Source of the DNA: Bactericera cockerelli
Lineage: Eukaryota > Arthropoda > Insecta > Hemiptera > Triozidae
DNA: 64,000 bases
Direction of reading: 5' to 3'
Assembly: GCA_024516035.1 (NCBI GenBank)
Contig: JAMCCL010000055.1
Location: forward strand, 1-64,000
A program made the translations under genes and the position numbers. Numbering within the stretch: the stretch's first letter is position 1; each line of letters opens with the position of its first letter. Shown here piece by piece: positions 12,001 to 25,900 of this stretch. The notes under the pieces were generated by a model that saw only the letters and a list, made by a program, of their open reading frames with translations, had not been told where the DNA came from and ran no database searches.

Positions 12001-15000
12001 TCAACGGAGTCCCGAAATTGTCTATACAAGCGTAGGTACAGGGGTCTGGGTCGAGGGTTAAGGTATAGTTCAAAGGTCAGGGTCCTCGTTGTGACCGCCT
12101 ACTAAATAACTAACACTTTTCAGGGGTAACGTTAACGTTACGGTATTAGTTTTACACAACAAATAGTTCGTTTTGTTGTGTGAAAAGAGATGGACTCCTA
12201 TGAATTTATATGGGTTTGATGGCAGAGATTGCCTCAGGCAATAATCACGCCTTTGTCAGTATTATTTTAGCCAATAAATAGTTATTTTTATCGTTATTAT
12301 ATATAAATCTTTTACTTTTTGGTCCACCAAGTAACGCATTAACGACATCGCATTTTTGGGTCCTTTTTTGCGACGATCTTTCTGCCATCTTTATCTGGTC
12401 CTTCGTTTTCTTTCCATCTTGTTTATTTTCATCATTCGTTTCAACTGTGTTTGTGCCATCGTCATGCCTATTTCATCAGTCGTGTCATCGGTTCCTGTTG
12501 CGTTTGTCATCCTTTCCACAACATTTCAGATCTTCCAACTTCCTCGAGCTTTGCAATCACCATCTGTTCTAACTTGGCCAGGTTCATCATTTTCACGTTT
12601 TCCTCGTCTATCTTGCAAAAGTACCTGGAGAAAAGACATTGATAGTCAAGTGGTAATCGAGGTTAGCTTCTAGGGGTCCGTGGTTCGAATCCCACAAGGC
12701 ATGAATTTTTCTCATTAATTTGAGTTTGAGAGTAGGTGGTAGAAAATTCTTTGATATTAACCTCGCCTAGTGGTTACCTTTTAATAAAGAGTATTATTAT
12801 ATTTTATTATTATTATTATTATTATTACTAGACGACTTCTGATCGCTACGACCGACGCGACGGTACTGATCAATGATTCCCATTCCGATATGGAAACTTA
12901 GCTGTTAAAAGGATGTTAACTCCAAAACATTAACACCACTAAGGCCCAAATAACAAAACTAGATATATAATCCTGTTTCACACAATTCGGCCCTTAGTAT
13001 TCGAGTCAAATCCATGACATAACTGCCACCTCTGTAGTATGAGTTTCGCTCCTTGATTCAGGGATATTATAGAAGTAATCACTCTTCAATTATCATCACA
13101 TCAGTATCAGTATAAACAGTATAAAAAGAAAAGTGAGAAGTTGTACTAGTTATGGTACATGGAGAAGTTGTACATAATAATAATATCGCTTTTATTTATA
13201 CTGCCCGATTAGACTATTAGGTCCCATATTTCGCAGTAAGCCGTGACGTATTATTATGTGGTAAAATGGGAGGATTAAACTTGTCTTGTCCGGCTGGGTT
13301 CTTAAGATTCACAGAGTGCCGCCTCTACCTGAGCTTACCGGAACATTTACCGAACATTCAGGGCGAATTAATAGACAAACATCAATAACTTAGTCGTTGG
13401 TAAGTGTCGTTTTTCCCTTATCTTACACAGTTAGCAATCCGTGACTTAACGCACAGAGGTATTACAAAAAAACGTCTATTAATTCCGCCCTCAGTTATGG
13501 TTCCTCTGGAAGACAGAGTTCACCTACCTGGTCGTAATCTTCGACTCGCACCGATCCTCGTTGATGAAGTCGACCAGTTTGCTCCACCAGAGGGGAGCTG
13601 AGTTGGGGCGGCCCGACTTGTTCCGCTATGTTACCAGATTGGCGAATGCTGAGTATGCGATGTCCACGCCCCCCCTTTGTGTATGAATTCGAGCGTCTGA
13701 GTCGCTTCGGCTCGGGAATGTCGAACGATTGGGCCAGTTGCACATCCTTTGAGTGGGTTCATTTGCAGCCTTCTCTGCAGAACAAGGGCGGCCATATTTT
13801 GAAAATTGTAAAAAAATAAAATAAACAGAAATAGGTTGGTAATACAATACTGAAATTTTTTTGTACAGGTAGACAATTGAAAAAATATTTCATGTAATAG
13901 AATAGAATTTTTTCTGAGTAATGCCTTGATGCAGTGGTATTTTTTTTTTTTTTAATTTTTTGTTTATATAGTAACAGGACAACATATACAAAGGTATTTT
14001 TCCTAAGCCAAAGCTTCTAAGAAAATAGTATAAACTGGTTGGGGTCCCACAAGAGAAGCCCAATCCTCACACCGACTCTTTTATATCTATTGTAGTGGCT
14101 ATCTCTTAAGTAAAACAATGGGATCAAAAACCCAAATGAGAGGATAACTTGTACTGTCTGGGTTTCGAAACCGCTATCTCTGGATTACCTGCCAGACCAA
14201 CGACGCGACGCCTTGAGCACAGATTTTTTCAATAACCTGTTTATGGCAGCCTTCGACAGCGTGTTGAAAACATTAGTTCTTTGTCAAGTTTAGCAACGTC
14301 CCAGCGATGTTCGGATTTTGATGAGAGACCATTCATATCGAAACCCTCTTTGTTTGGTTATCCCGGACCAACCCAGCAGGGTGAGGTTATTGTGGCTGCT
14401 TTGTGAGTTCCAGCGAAAGGCGCGTGTAGCAAAGGCCCATCTCAATTGATCTAGACGTTACAGAGCGTTGAAAAAAAAAAACTGTTAGTTGACAAAAAAG
14501 TCTTAATAATAATACACTCTTTAGTGGAAGGTAACCACCAGGCGAGGTAAATGCTCAAAGCATTTTCTTATTATTATGTGGTCACAAACCTGGATTACTA
14601 GACTAGCACGTAATCTCTCGACTATCAGTGCACGGTCTTCTTTCTCTCATTGTCTCTCACTAGTCTTCTTTTCTCTCGTTGACTTCGGAAGTAAATTAGC
14701 AGTGTTGAAACTGAATCTTACTAGTTTTTATCTCTTTGCTTTTTATGTTTCCTGTTAATTTTTTCAAACTAGTTATCAAGTTATAATCTTGTGCAAATTC
14801 TCAGAACACTCCATGGCTTCTTTGCTAATCTCGAAGAAACTTATCTGTCGCATTTGTTCATGAATTCAGCAACATTACTAGCTAGAGGATATTGTTTCTG
14901 AAGAAGTACAATGTATACATGTTAATTTTTTAATACAACTGGAAAGTAAAAAACGAAAGAGATTAGTACTAAAGGGTTGGGTGGAAGAGATTGCCAAAGG

Positions 15001-16910
15001 CAATAACCCCGCCCTTTAGTTAGGACATATATTATGAAAATATTTTTTTTTTTCTTCTTCTTCTCTTATATTGTATATTAATTTGTAATTATCTGTGTTG
15101 TATACAATAATTATGTCTAAATAAAGTGTAAATAAATAAAGTTTTTTAACGCACAGAAATAATAACTTTTGTTGTTAACTGACCCCAGCCAGTAGCATGA
15201 ACGATCATTTGGAGGACTTGTATTCTGGAGGTCGGTTGTTCAAGTCCTATTTCAGCGTAGATTTAGTAAAGCGAGTTTAGGTAGTTGTGATATCACTAAA
15301 GTGATAACTTTTTTTTTCAACTTAATAACTTTTGTTTCTGTCGGAAAAGACAGGATTAGGTATATTTAAGATAAGACCAAACAGTCAGGAAGTTGCTATT
15401 TCATTTAGAATTACCTAGGTTCACTAAATTTAGAATTCGTATAGAATAATTCTAAATTTAGAATTCATTTTTACAAAATTCATTCAGAATTACCTAGGCT
15501 GAACTGAACATCACTCGATTCATTCTTCAGGAATTGTCATTAATTCTTCATCTTTATTCTTTCTTTCTTTTTCAATTGTTATTTTAACTATTTGCGTACG
15601 TACTTCTGTATATATCGCACATTAAAACATTCACAATCTTTTTTCTTTCTTTATTTTCAATTGTTATTTTAACTCTTTGTGTAGGTACAGACTTCTGTAC
15701 ATATCGCACATTTCAAACACATCTTCATTAATCATTCGTCCTATGGAGACAATTCCTGTGAGCACCGTTCACAACGTGGAAAAGTGGCGGCTGAGAACAT
15801 TGCCAAACCCCAAAGGTGTTTTCCCATCAGAATCGTGATGGGACACCAAGGGGAATATGACCACGGGAGAGAATACGTTGGTCAATCATGTCCACCGACT
15901 ATTTTTATTTTTAGAAACCCTAGCTATAAGTTTCATTATGTAACTTATGTATAATGTATTGTAAAATATGACATAAATAAACAATTAATTTAAATTAAAC
16001 TAATATCCTCCCCCCCCCCCCCTTGGTGAACAGAACAACACCAGGAGACTTGATCATAGATCCGCTCCTGGTGTAATACCCTCTCGGGGGTGCCTCACGC
16101 CCCCGAGAGGAGATACCTGAGAGAAGCAACTGTCTCTAAGGAAAAATAACCTCTTTATAAAAGAAAAAATGGGGATAAGAGAAAAAAATTCCGGTCTCTT
16201 AAGTCCAAGTTCGACTGTAAAGCAAAAAAAGGGGATATCCTTTTTTTCTGTTCTAATGATCTCTTCAACGACCATTTTTTTTTTTATATATATTTTTTTT
16301 AGACCACATTAGGTCCCCTCAAACATGGCCCTGCCTCGTTCGTATCCGCCGAGAGGCATCATAATGGTCCTATCTGCATGCAAGCATTCTAGTCTGGAAT
16401 TCTCATTTGCGAGACATATTCTGATCATTGCCCTCCCCCCCCAATGATCAGATAGCCAGACGAAGGTATATAAAAAAAAACCTTGTTGTTAATCTATAGA
16501 CTATAGTACATAATAAATATTAAGTTTTTTTTTAACACAACTTTTTTTTTTAAAGCATAAAAATATTAACATGAGACTTGAACCACTGACCTCCAGTTTT
16601 CAATGTCACAAAAGATCTGTTTAAGGTCGCAGTGACAAAGAGCTTTCGTAGCCGACAGCCCTACTTATGTCAATACCAATCGGTGGTATACCTCCTCTCT
16701 GATGAGTGAGCAGTGACACAATAGTTCCTCATGTACATATGTAGGTGTTGGGTCAAATTTGAATACAATATTTGGTTTTTGGTTCTGGTGTTCGAACAGG
16801 GGACCTTCTGCTTGGCAAGCGAATATCTTGGCAAGCGAATAGCTAATCGTGCACTCATATTGGTTGAAGTTCTAGGGTTGCAATGCGATCGTAAATATCA
16901 GACCTTGATA

Positions 16911-16942
<32 letters not shown>

Positions 16943-19900
16943 CATTCAATTAACTGATATTGATTTATTAAACAGTAATACACATCTTCCATAGTAGAAC
17001 AAACTGGAAGTGTGCCCAGCACACTAGCCGCATTATTATCTCAATATCTTATTTTAAATGATATCATTATTGTGTTAATCACGAAGTGATAGGTATCACA
17101 ACTTCTCAAACTCACTTTCCTAATTATTTGCTCGACTTGGGACTTGAACCACCAATCTCCAGAATACTACAAATCCGCCCCTTAAGCGATCAAGCTATAT
17201 TGAGGTGTGTCATTATTTCTATCAATCCCTGCTTTAGCCACACTTCACCGTCCAACATTTTTAATTTTTGTTTCAATTACAATGTTTATCAAAAAAATCA
17301 TCTCAAAAGACACGCCCTTTTGGTTGCTCAAACAAAGGCTTGGCAAAATGTGAAAAAGTCCAATGATCAGTAGCCTGTTTTATTGTGATGGCGAAAATGA
17401 TAAAATGAATGATAAAATGTACGAATTACATGATGGGGTTAATGCCTTTTTTTATCATCATTGCTAATTTTCTTTTTAATGGAATGTCTTTTTTTACAAA
17501 CATTACCAAAGAAACAATGTTTTATGGTTTTTTTTTTATCAATAACTACATTATTTGTCATCATAATACCTATTTTTTTTCTTCTTTTTTTCAAATAACC
17601 ATTATGTAAGAATAATAATTATGTCCATTATGATTATTAATTAGTTTGTAATTGGTGATGAGTCATTAATTTTAAGTGTCCTTTGCTTTTTAGTCTGTTT
17701 TTTATTGAATTTTTTACTGTTGCCCGACGATTTTTTTTTGTTGACAAAATTATCATTGCCAACGAAGGTGATAAGAAATAAAATAAATAGCACTAAGTTA
17801 ATAATATCATATGATATAAAAGTCACCACCGACCTTAGTAGCTTGATCGATAGGGCGGTGGACTTGTAACCTGGAGGTCGGTGGTTCAAGTCCCGGTTCA
17901 TCATCATCGTAGGGTGGCGTCATCGTGAACGATGGTAGCCAGACAGTGGAGGAATGACTCAGCACTTCTACCACAGTCTTTACAAGGAGGCTAATAATTG
18001 ACAAGGGCCCCCAGAACCAAGCCAATGCTGGTCTACTCCCTGTTTATAGTCCCCCAGTCTATATAAAGTCCCGGTTACAGTTTAAATTTAGTAAAGCAAG
18101 TTTGAGTAGTTGTGACATCGCGAAAGTGATTAACACAAATTTGATAACTTAAAAAAAAAAAATGTCATCGTGACCACGTGGAGTAACCAGGGTTCGATCT
18201 CTGACAGTGTAGTAGATTTCTATCCTTTACTTGGACCATTCTGTGTTGTAGCTTATATCCATGCCGTAGTATGCCTCATCCCCCCTGATGGGCGAGAAGT
18301 GACACAATACTTCCCATTAGTTAACACGAGCGCACAATCCCTTACAAACAACACTGTCGCCGAAAATTCAATATTTATTCATATTAAACCAACAAAATGA
18401 GACTTTTTTTTAACTAAAGTAAAGTTATCATATTTCTGTTAATCACCTCCGTGATATCACAACTAATCAAATTCGCTTTACTAAATCAACACTGAAACCG
18501 GGACTTGAACCACCGACCTCCAGGTTACAAATCTGCCGCCTTATCGATCAAGCTACTGAGGTCGGTTTTTAACTGCTAGCAAATAAGACTCTTCAGTTCT
18601 GCTCCGGCAGTATGAATAAAGTATTTGTAATATAAATTTTTGTTGGCACTAGGATTCGTGATTATCTTCTCGGACCTTCCGCATGGCAAGCGGTTTTGAC
18701 ATCGATATATCGATTAAATGAATATTTTTGAATCGATATATCGATATCGATATTTTTGGCAGTAAGTGGTTAACGCGCTAGACTAGTAATCCAGGTAGCT
18801 CGATATATCGGTAATGTGAATCTTTTTGAACCGATATATCGGTAATATGAATGTTTTTGAAACGATATATCGGTACCGATATTTTTGGCAAGTGGTTAAC
18901 GCGCTAGACTAGTAAGCCAGGTAGCTCGATATATCGGTAAAATGAATATTTTTGAATCGATATATCGGTAATATGAATATTTTTGGCATTAAGTGGTTAA
19001 CGCGCTAGTCTGATAATCCAGGTAGGTTGGTGATCCGTTGGTTCGAATACCACCCAATAATGCGCATGAATTTTTACTCATTTATTTGAGTTTGTAACCA
19101 CATAGTATGAAGACTTTTGGGGTTAAGTGGTAGAAAATGCTTTGAGCATTAACCTCGCCTGGTGGTTATCTTCCCTTATATTGCGTGCGGCGTCACTCCC
19201 TAGCGGATGACGGCAACTTTTCCGCATCAGGGCCGGTGGCAATCACTAGCGGGTGACACTGAAATGTTTGAAAATACACTGTCAACCTCTCACAGTTGCC
19301 ACTACTGTGTTATTTTAAATGTGATCTAAAACTTCAGGCTCTGACGATCCTTTCGGTATTTGTAGGACTTGCGTACCGTAAAGTCTAATCCTGTGGTGAG
19401 TGATATTAATGTATAAAGAAAAAAAAAAGTTATATCGCCGGTCCTGGGTAACAATCTTGAAATTACTATCCACACGCAATGTGTTAAGAGTATTTAAATA
19501 TGTAGAATCATTTTTTTCCTTTTATATTGTTTACCCACTATGAGTAAGAGATCAAAGAAAACTATTTTAAGAAATGAAACTAGCCCACAAAACAAGAGAA
19601 CTGTATCCCCTTAGTGTGGGCTAGTCGCGCTAAATATATGTCACCGTTTATACCTATTATGTACAATAGTTAATGCAAAATTACAAAAATTAAAAAGTGT
19701 TATTATTATAGGCGATTTAATATATCGGCGATACCGATACATCGAAGTAGTAAAGAAATGGAAGTAAAGAAAGAAATTCAAAATTCTGCCTTACGGAAAA
19801 ATCACCATCCATTTCTTTACTATCATCATAGGGTGGCGTCATCGTGAACGCTGAACGATGGTAGCCAAACAGTGGAGGAATGACTCTGCACTGCACTTCT

Positions 19901-22900
19901 ACCCCTGTCTTTACAAGGAGGCTAATAATTGGCAAGGGCCCCCAGAACCAAGCCAATGCTGGTCTGCTCTCTGTTTATAGTCCCCCCACCCTGTTTATAG
20001 TTTACTATACTCTTCGATATTTTCAGGTCGATAGCTATCTCTCTAATCGTGCGCTCTCCTGATTTCCATTCCAGGTGGGTCTCTACTCCTCATTCTTCGA
20101 TATTTTCAGGTCGATAGCTATCTAATCGTGCGCTCTCCTGATTTCCATTCCAGGTGGGTCTCTACTCCTCATTCTTCGATATTTTCAGGTCGATAGCTAT
20201 CTAATCGTGCGCTCTCCTGATTTCCATTCCAGGTGGGTCTCTACTCCTCATTCTTCGATATTTTCAGGTCGATAGCTATCTAATCGTGCGCTCTCCTGAT
20301 TTCCATTCCAGGTGGGTCTCTACTCCTCATTCTTCGATATTTTCAGGTCGATAGCTATCTAATCGTGCGCTCTCCCGATTTCCATTCCAGGTGGGTCTCT
20401 ACTCCTCTTTCGTGGCCTGTTTCGTGTACACCATCCTGGGGTCCTGCAAAGACTGCCCCATCGGCCCGACGGCCATCATGTCCATTTTGACTCGGGAGAA
20501 CTCGCACGGGTTCGGGCCGCAGTTCGCCATCTTCCTCGCTTTCATGTCCGGAATCGTTCAGCTCCTCATGGGTGTCCTACAGTTGGGTAAGTCTGCCCTA
20601 ATAAACAGAAATGTACATGGGTGTCCTACAGTTGGGTAAGTCTGCCCTAATAAACAAAAATGTACATGGGTGTCCTACAGTTGGGTAAGTCTGCCCTAAT
20701 AAACAGAAATGTACTAGATGTAATGGTAATGGTGCTCAAAGGCACTTTTATTAACGGAAAGAATCCAATATAAACATTTAACAAAAATTTAACAAATAGT
20801 TAAAGAATAAAAAATAATAAAATAAAATACATTCCTACAATATTCGGATATAATACGTCCGCAAAGTAAAATGTAGTTAACAGGGGGAAAACAAAAGAAA
20901 TTACAAATAAGTTACAGAGCAAAACTAGGTAAATACATTAGAAAATTCAAAATGACGTAGATAAATTATGACAAGTAATAATTTAGAATAATAAGTACAT
21001 GTACATGGGTGTCTTAGAGTTGGGTAAGTCTGCCCTAATAAACAGAAATGTACTAGATGTACATGGGTGTCCTACAGTTGGGTAAGTCTGCCCTAATAAA
21101 CAGAAATGTATACTAGATGTACATGGGTGTCCTACAGTTGGGTAAGTCTGCCCTAATAAACAGAATTGTACTAGATGTACATTGTACATGCTGGTGTCTT
21201 ACAGTTGGGTAAGTCTGCCCTAATAAACAGAAATGTACTACATAGATGTACATGGGTGTCCTACAGTTGGGTAAGTCTGCCCTAATAAACAGAAATGTAC
21301 TAGATGTACATGGGTGTCCTACAGTTGGGTAAGTCTGCCCTAATAAACAGAAATGTACATGGGTGTCCTACAGTTGGGTAAGTCTGCCCTAATAAACAGA
21401 AATGTACTAGATGTACATGGGTGTCCTACAGTTGGGTAAGTCTGCCCTAATAAACAGAAATGTACATGGGTGTCCTACAGTTGGGTAAGTCTGCCCTAAT
21501 AAACAGAAATGTACTAGATGTACATGGGTGTCCTACAGTTGGGTAAGTCTGCCCTAATAAACAGAAATGTACTAGATGTACATGGGTGTCCTACAGTTGG
21601 GTAAGTCTGCCCTAATAAACAGAAATGTACATGGGTGTCCTACAGTTGGGTAAGTCTGCCCTAACAAACACAAATGTACTAGATGTACATGGGTGTCCTA
21701 CAGTTGGGTAAGTCTGCCCTAATAAACAGAAATGTACTAGATGTACATGGGTGTCCTACAGTTGGGTAAGTCTGCCCTAATAAACAGAAATGTACATGGG
21801 TGTCCTACAGTTGGGTAAGTCTGCCCTAACAAACACAAATGTACTAGATGTACATGGGTGTCCTACAGTTGGGTAAGTCTGCCCTAATAAACAGAAATGT
21901 ACTAGATGTACATTGTACATTGTACATGCGGGTGTCCTACAGTTGGGTAAGTCTGCCCTAATACACAGAAAAAGATGTATTAGATGTACAGTGCGCTGGT
22001 AGTCAAGTGGTTAACGCGCTAGTCTGGTAATCCAGATAGCGTAGGGTTCCATTGGTTCGAATACCACCCAGTGCATCAATTTTTCCTCATTAATTTGAGT
22101 TTGTGACCACATATCAATAGGACTCTGAAGGTTAGGTGGTAGAAAATGCTTTGAGGACTAACCTCGCCTGGTTACCTTCCACTAAAGAGTAGGTATTATT
22201 ATTATTATTTATATTACTGTGTACACTAGCCGAAGGGCCAAAATTTAAAACAGTTCTAGTATAATAATACTAATAATAATAATGAATAATGATATTAAAT
22301 ATCTCCTTATTTATTAATACTGCCCGATGAGGACCAATGAGTCCCATTATTCCAGCAGTAAGCCAAAGATGTATTATTATGTGGTCAAATCCCCAAATGG
22401 GACCCTGGGCACAACAAGGACCCTGGGCCTATACCCTAGACCTGAGACCCTGGTACCTACAGCTTGATATAGACCATATTTTCGGGACTCCGTTATGACC
22501 GCTTACATTCAACATGGTTTGATTATTATCATTTTTAGTGCACGAACACAACACAACTTAGGCCTATATCCTGGACCCTGGGGTAGAGCCAGTACCTCTT
22601 AAAATAATCTAACCATGCTATTAAATAATAATAACTAGTAGAAGGTAACCACCAGGCGAGGTTCATGCTCAAAGCATTTTCTACCACCTAACCCTCAGAG
22701 TCTTATTATTATGTGGTTACAAACTCAAATTAATGAGGAAAAATTCGTGCACTGGGTGGAATTCAAACCAACGGATCCCTACGCTACCTGGATTACCAGA
22801 CTAGAATTCCATGTAAGCGGTCTCAACGGAGTCCCGAAAATCGTCTATATCAAGCTGCAGGTTCCAGGGTCTGGGGTCTAGGGTCTAGGGTGCTCCTTTG

Positions 22901-25900
22901 TGGCCACCTACCAGGACTCGAACCAGCGACCTCGAGATCACAAGACCACAAGACCCGGGGTTAAGTGGCAGAGAATGTCTTAGGCATTAACTTCGCCCCG
23001 GATTACAAAACAATTGTAATTAAAAATTATTATTGATCTCTATTATTTTTTTTTTTTTTGCACATACTCCTAAGTTCTTTTTTAAATTTATTGTTGTGAA
23101 TTCTTTGTTGATGATTGTTTTGTAAAAATAAATAAAGTGTAAATAAATAAATAAAACTGCCTTAAGAATGTATCTACTGTGTCAAGTTCCATACCGCTAG
23201 CTAAATACTCGTAATACGTAAGGAGAAAGCTCGGTGTGGATTTTGTTGCATCTTTGCCTCAAGCACGATTCGAACCTATGACCTCCGGGTCACAAGGTCT
23301 TGACTGATCAGGCCGATAAATTATAACGGGGATCTGCATAATAATTTATTCACTATGACGTAAGCCATGCAACTTCTCCAGTTAGTGTTTTTTTTATATT
23401 ATTTAACACTTTATTAGATTTAAAAAAAAAAACATAATTATGTAAAATACAAATAATTATTTTAACAATTCCATTATTTTCCATTTAATTTTTTTTTCCA
23501 TTATTTTAATAATGGACAAAAATATATACAATAACAAGAAGAGAGAATAGAAAAATATATAAACACATAATATGTCCTAACTAAATTGCGGGGTTATTGC
23601 CTATGGCAATCTCTTCCACCCAACCCTTTATTTAACCGCCGGAGTAGAACTAAAGAGTCCCTTTTTCTTAGCAGTACAAAGTCCAGTTTATTAGTTTAAT
23701 ATTATGTAACCGTTCTGATATGACCATGCAGTCGGATGAAAATGACATTAACCAAAAAAAAAAAAAAAAAAAACACTATGGAACACACGTCTGCCCCGGT
23801 AGCTCAGTGGTAAAGGCGGCACTCTGTGATTCCAGAGAATCCAGATGTCGTTGGTTCGAAACCCAGCCGGGACATGACAAGTTATCCTCCCATTTGGGAT
23901 TTTTACCACAAAAAAATATGTCTTGGGCTTGCTGCTGGAATAATGGGACTTTCATAGTCGAAATCGGGTAGTATCAATAAGGCGATATTATTTTATGGAA
24001 CATACAAATCTAAGTACAATAACTTTTAATAAATTGGTTCATTCATACATTATAAACCGTCAAAAAAAAAAAACGTAAATTTAGAAGAGAAAAGAAAAAA
24101 AATACACATGTCCCCTGCTCTATTTGCTGTCCGTCAAGGGAAAAGTGTGAGTAGTAGCTAAGGAATTAGAAGTTTATTACAAAAATGAGCAGTACAGTAG
24201 AACCCTGTTATTATGAACTAATTGGGACCAGGGGTAGTTCATAATAGCGGGGTTCAATGTAAAAGTTCATAATATCGGGGTTCCATATAATCATAGGTAA
24301 AAGAAAGGGCAATTAGGCAAATTTTAGGCATATATGAATGGACGTACATGTATTTGAATGTTAATTTAAGTACAGATTAGGTATATAAATACAAAATATG
24401 TAGGTCAAGGGGGGTATTTACGAACAGGGGGTAATTACGAACAGTGGTCATTGTACCTAACCAGGATAAGATATTTCGAATCTGGTGGTTGAATACTATT
24501 ATTTTGAATTGTTTTTACAGGTTGAACACGAGTTTTCGATAGTATTTATTTTCAGTTGTAGTAGTAAGCTAGTGAAAATAGATCTATCAAAAAAATTGAT
24601 TTTTGAAGTTTTTGATTTTTTTAAAACAATTTTTTATTTAAGTGTTACTTGAATTTTTATCATTATTTTTTTTTAATTATTGATAAGCATGTTTTTGGTT
24701 ATTATTTTACAAAAGTAATTGTTTTAACCATTTTTTAAGTTATAGTTTTTGGGTGTTCTTAATTACCCCCGCTTTTTTTTGCTATGGGGTAATTACGAAC
24801 ACATATTTTGGGTGTTTGTTTTACCCTTTAACTTTTTTTTATTTATCAAAACACTCAGAATGCCCCGGAACTACAAGATGAAGAAACCACCTCCTTTGTA
24901 TACAGAAGCACAAATGATATCTGCTATCGTATTAGATGTTTTTAATGGCAACCTGGCTGTCAGAAGAGCAACGGCAGTGTTTTGAGATTCCGCAAACCAA
25001 AGTAGAATTTTCCAAACGTAAGGCTCAAAATTCTGAAATACTGTGAGGTTGTAAGAAGTACCAAGATATTAGTACCCTAATGTATTGGACCCAATGAAGG
25101 TATTTGTGTACTTGAACATAGCAAAAGAAAGGGAGAAAAATGAAAGTGTAGAAAACGAAAAGAAATATGGGGGGAACAGTTTCAAAAAAGAAGAAAAAAA
25201 ATGAAGGTAGAAGAAGACAAATCTGAGATTGACAATGACCTAGAAACTATTGATAAGACCAAAATCTGTAAAAAAAAAAAATTAAAAAAATATATAAAAC
25301 ACCTTTCAAAAGCTCTCATAATTAACTACATATTACTATTATTATGCTTTTATTACCAGCCTCCGTGGCGTAACGGTTGTGACTACTGCCCGTAGTCCAG
25401 AGATCCTTAGTTCGATTCCCGGTTCGAGCAGACTTTTCGCACAGAAAATTCTGTCCCCTCCGAACATGTGAGGCTGGCGATTCCGGCCCCACCCAGGCTG
25501 GGTGAGGTCAATGTGGGTACCTGGTACGATTCCCAGCGAATGGAGGGTGAAACCCCCGTCCTGTCTACCTCAAGTCAGGATGTTAAAACCAAATAGAATC
25601 AATGGACATGAAAGGAGCCTAGACATTGGATCTGGGCGTCCATATAATCCTCTCACCACCGTGATTTAGGTATCTATACCTATCTCACGGACACGAAATT
25701 ATTATTATTACTATTATTTGCAAGATAGAGATACCCTATTTGATAAGAGCTGACTAACTTCGTGGTTAGGATTCAAACCACTATCCTATGTGTCCATAAA
25801 CTTTGCATATTGTCATACAGGTGGCTAAAGACACAAAGTACAATTTTGGTGTATTATTTGTACATAAGAAGCACATATTGCCATTAAAAAGTTCGTTTTT

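Noticed and set aside
20391..20639. Stand-alone gene starting with GTG at the exon 2 boundary
   Set aside because: GTG follows a splice acceptor directly; it is an internal exon, and the frame after 20586 reads into the donor array.
21000..21965. CRISPR-like array (regular repeats and spacers)
   Set aside because: Units are contiguous with no unique spacers, the genome is eukaryotic, and the repeat is the exon 2 donor.
23794..23880. tRNA gene with long variable arm
   Set aside because: It is the head of a SINE with several copies in the window; anticodon loop length is abnormal and a body follows in each copy.
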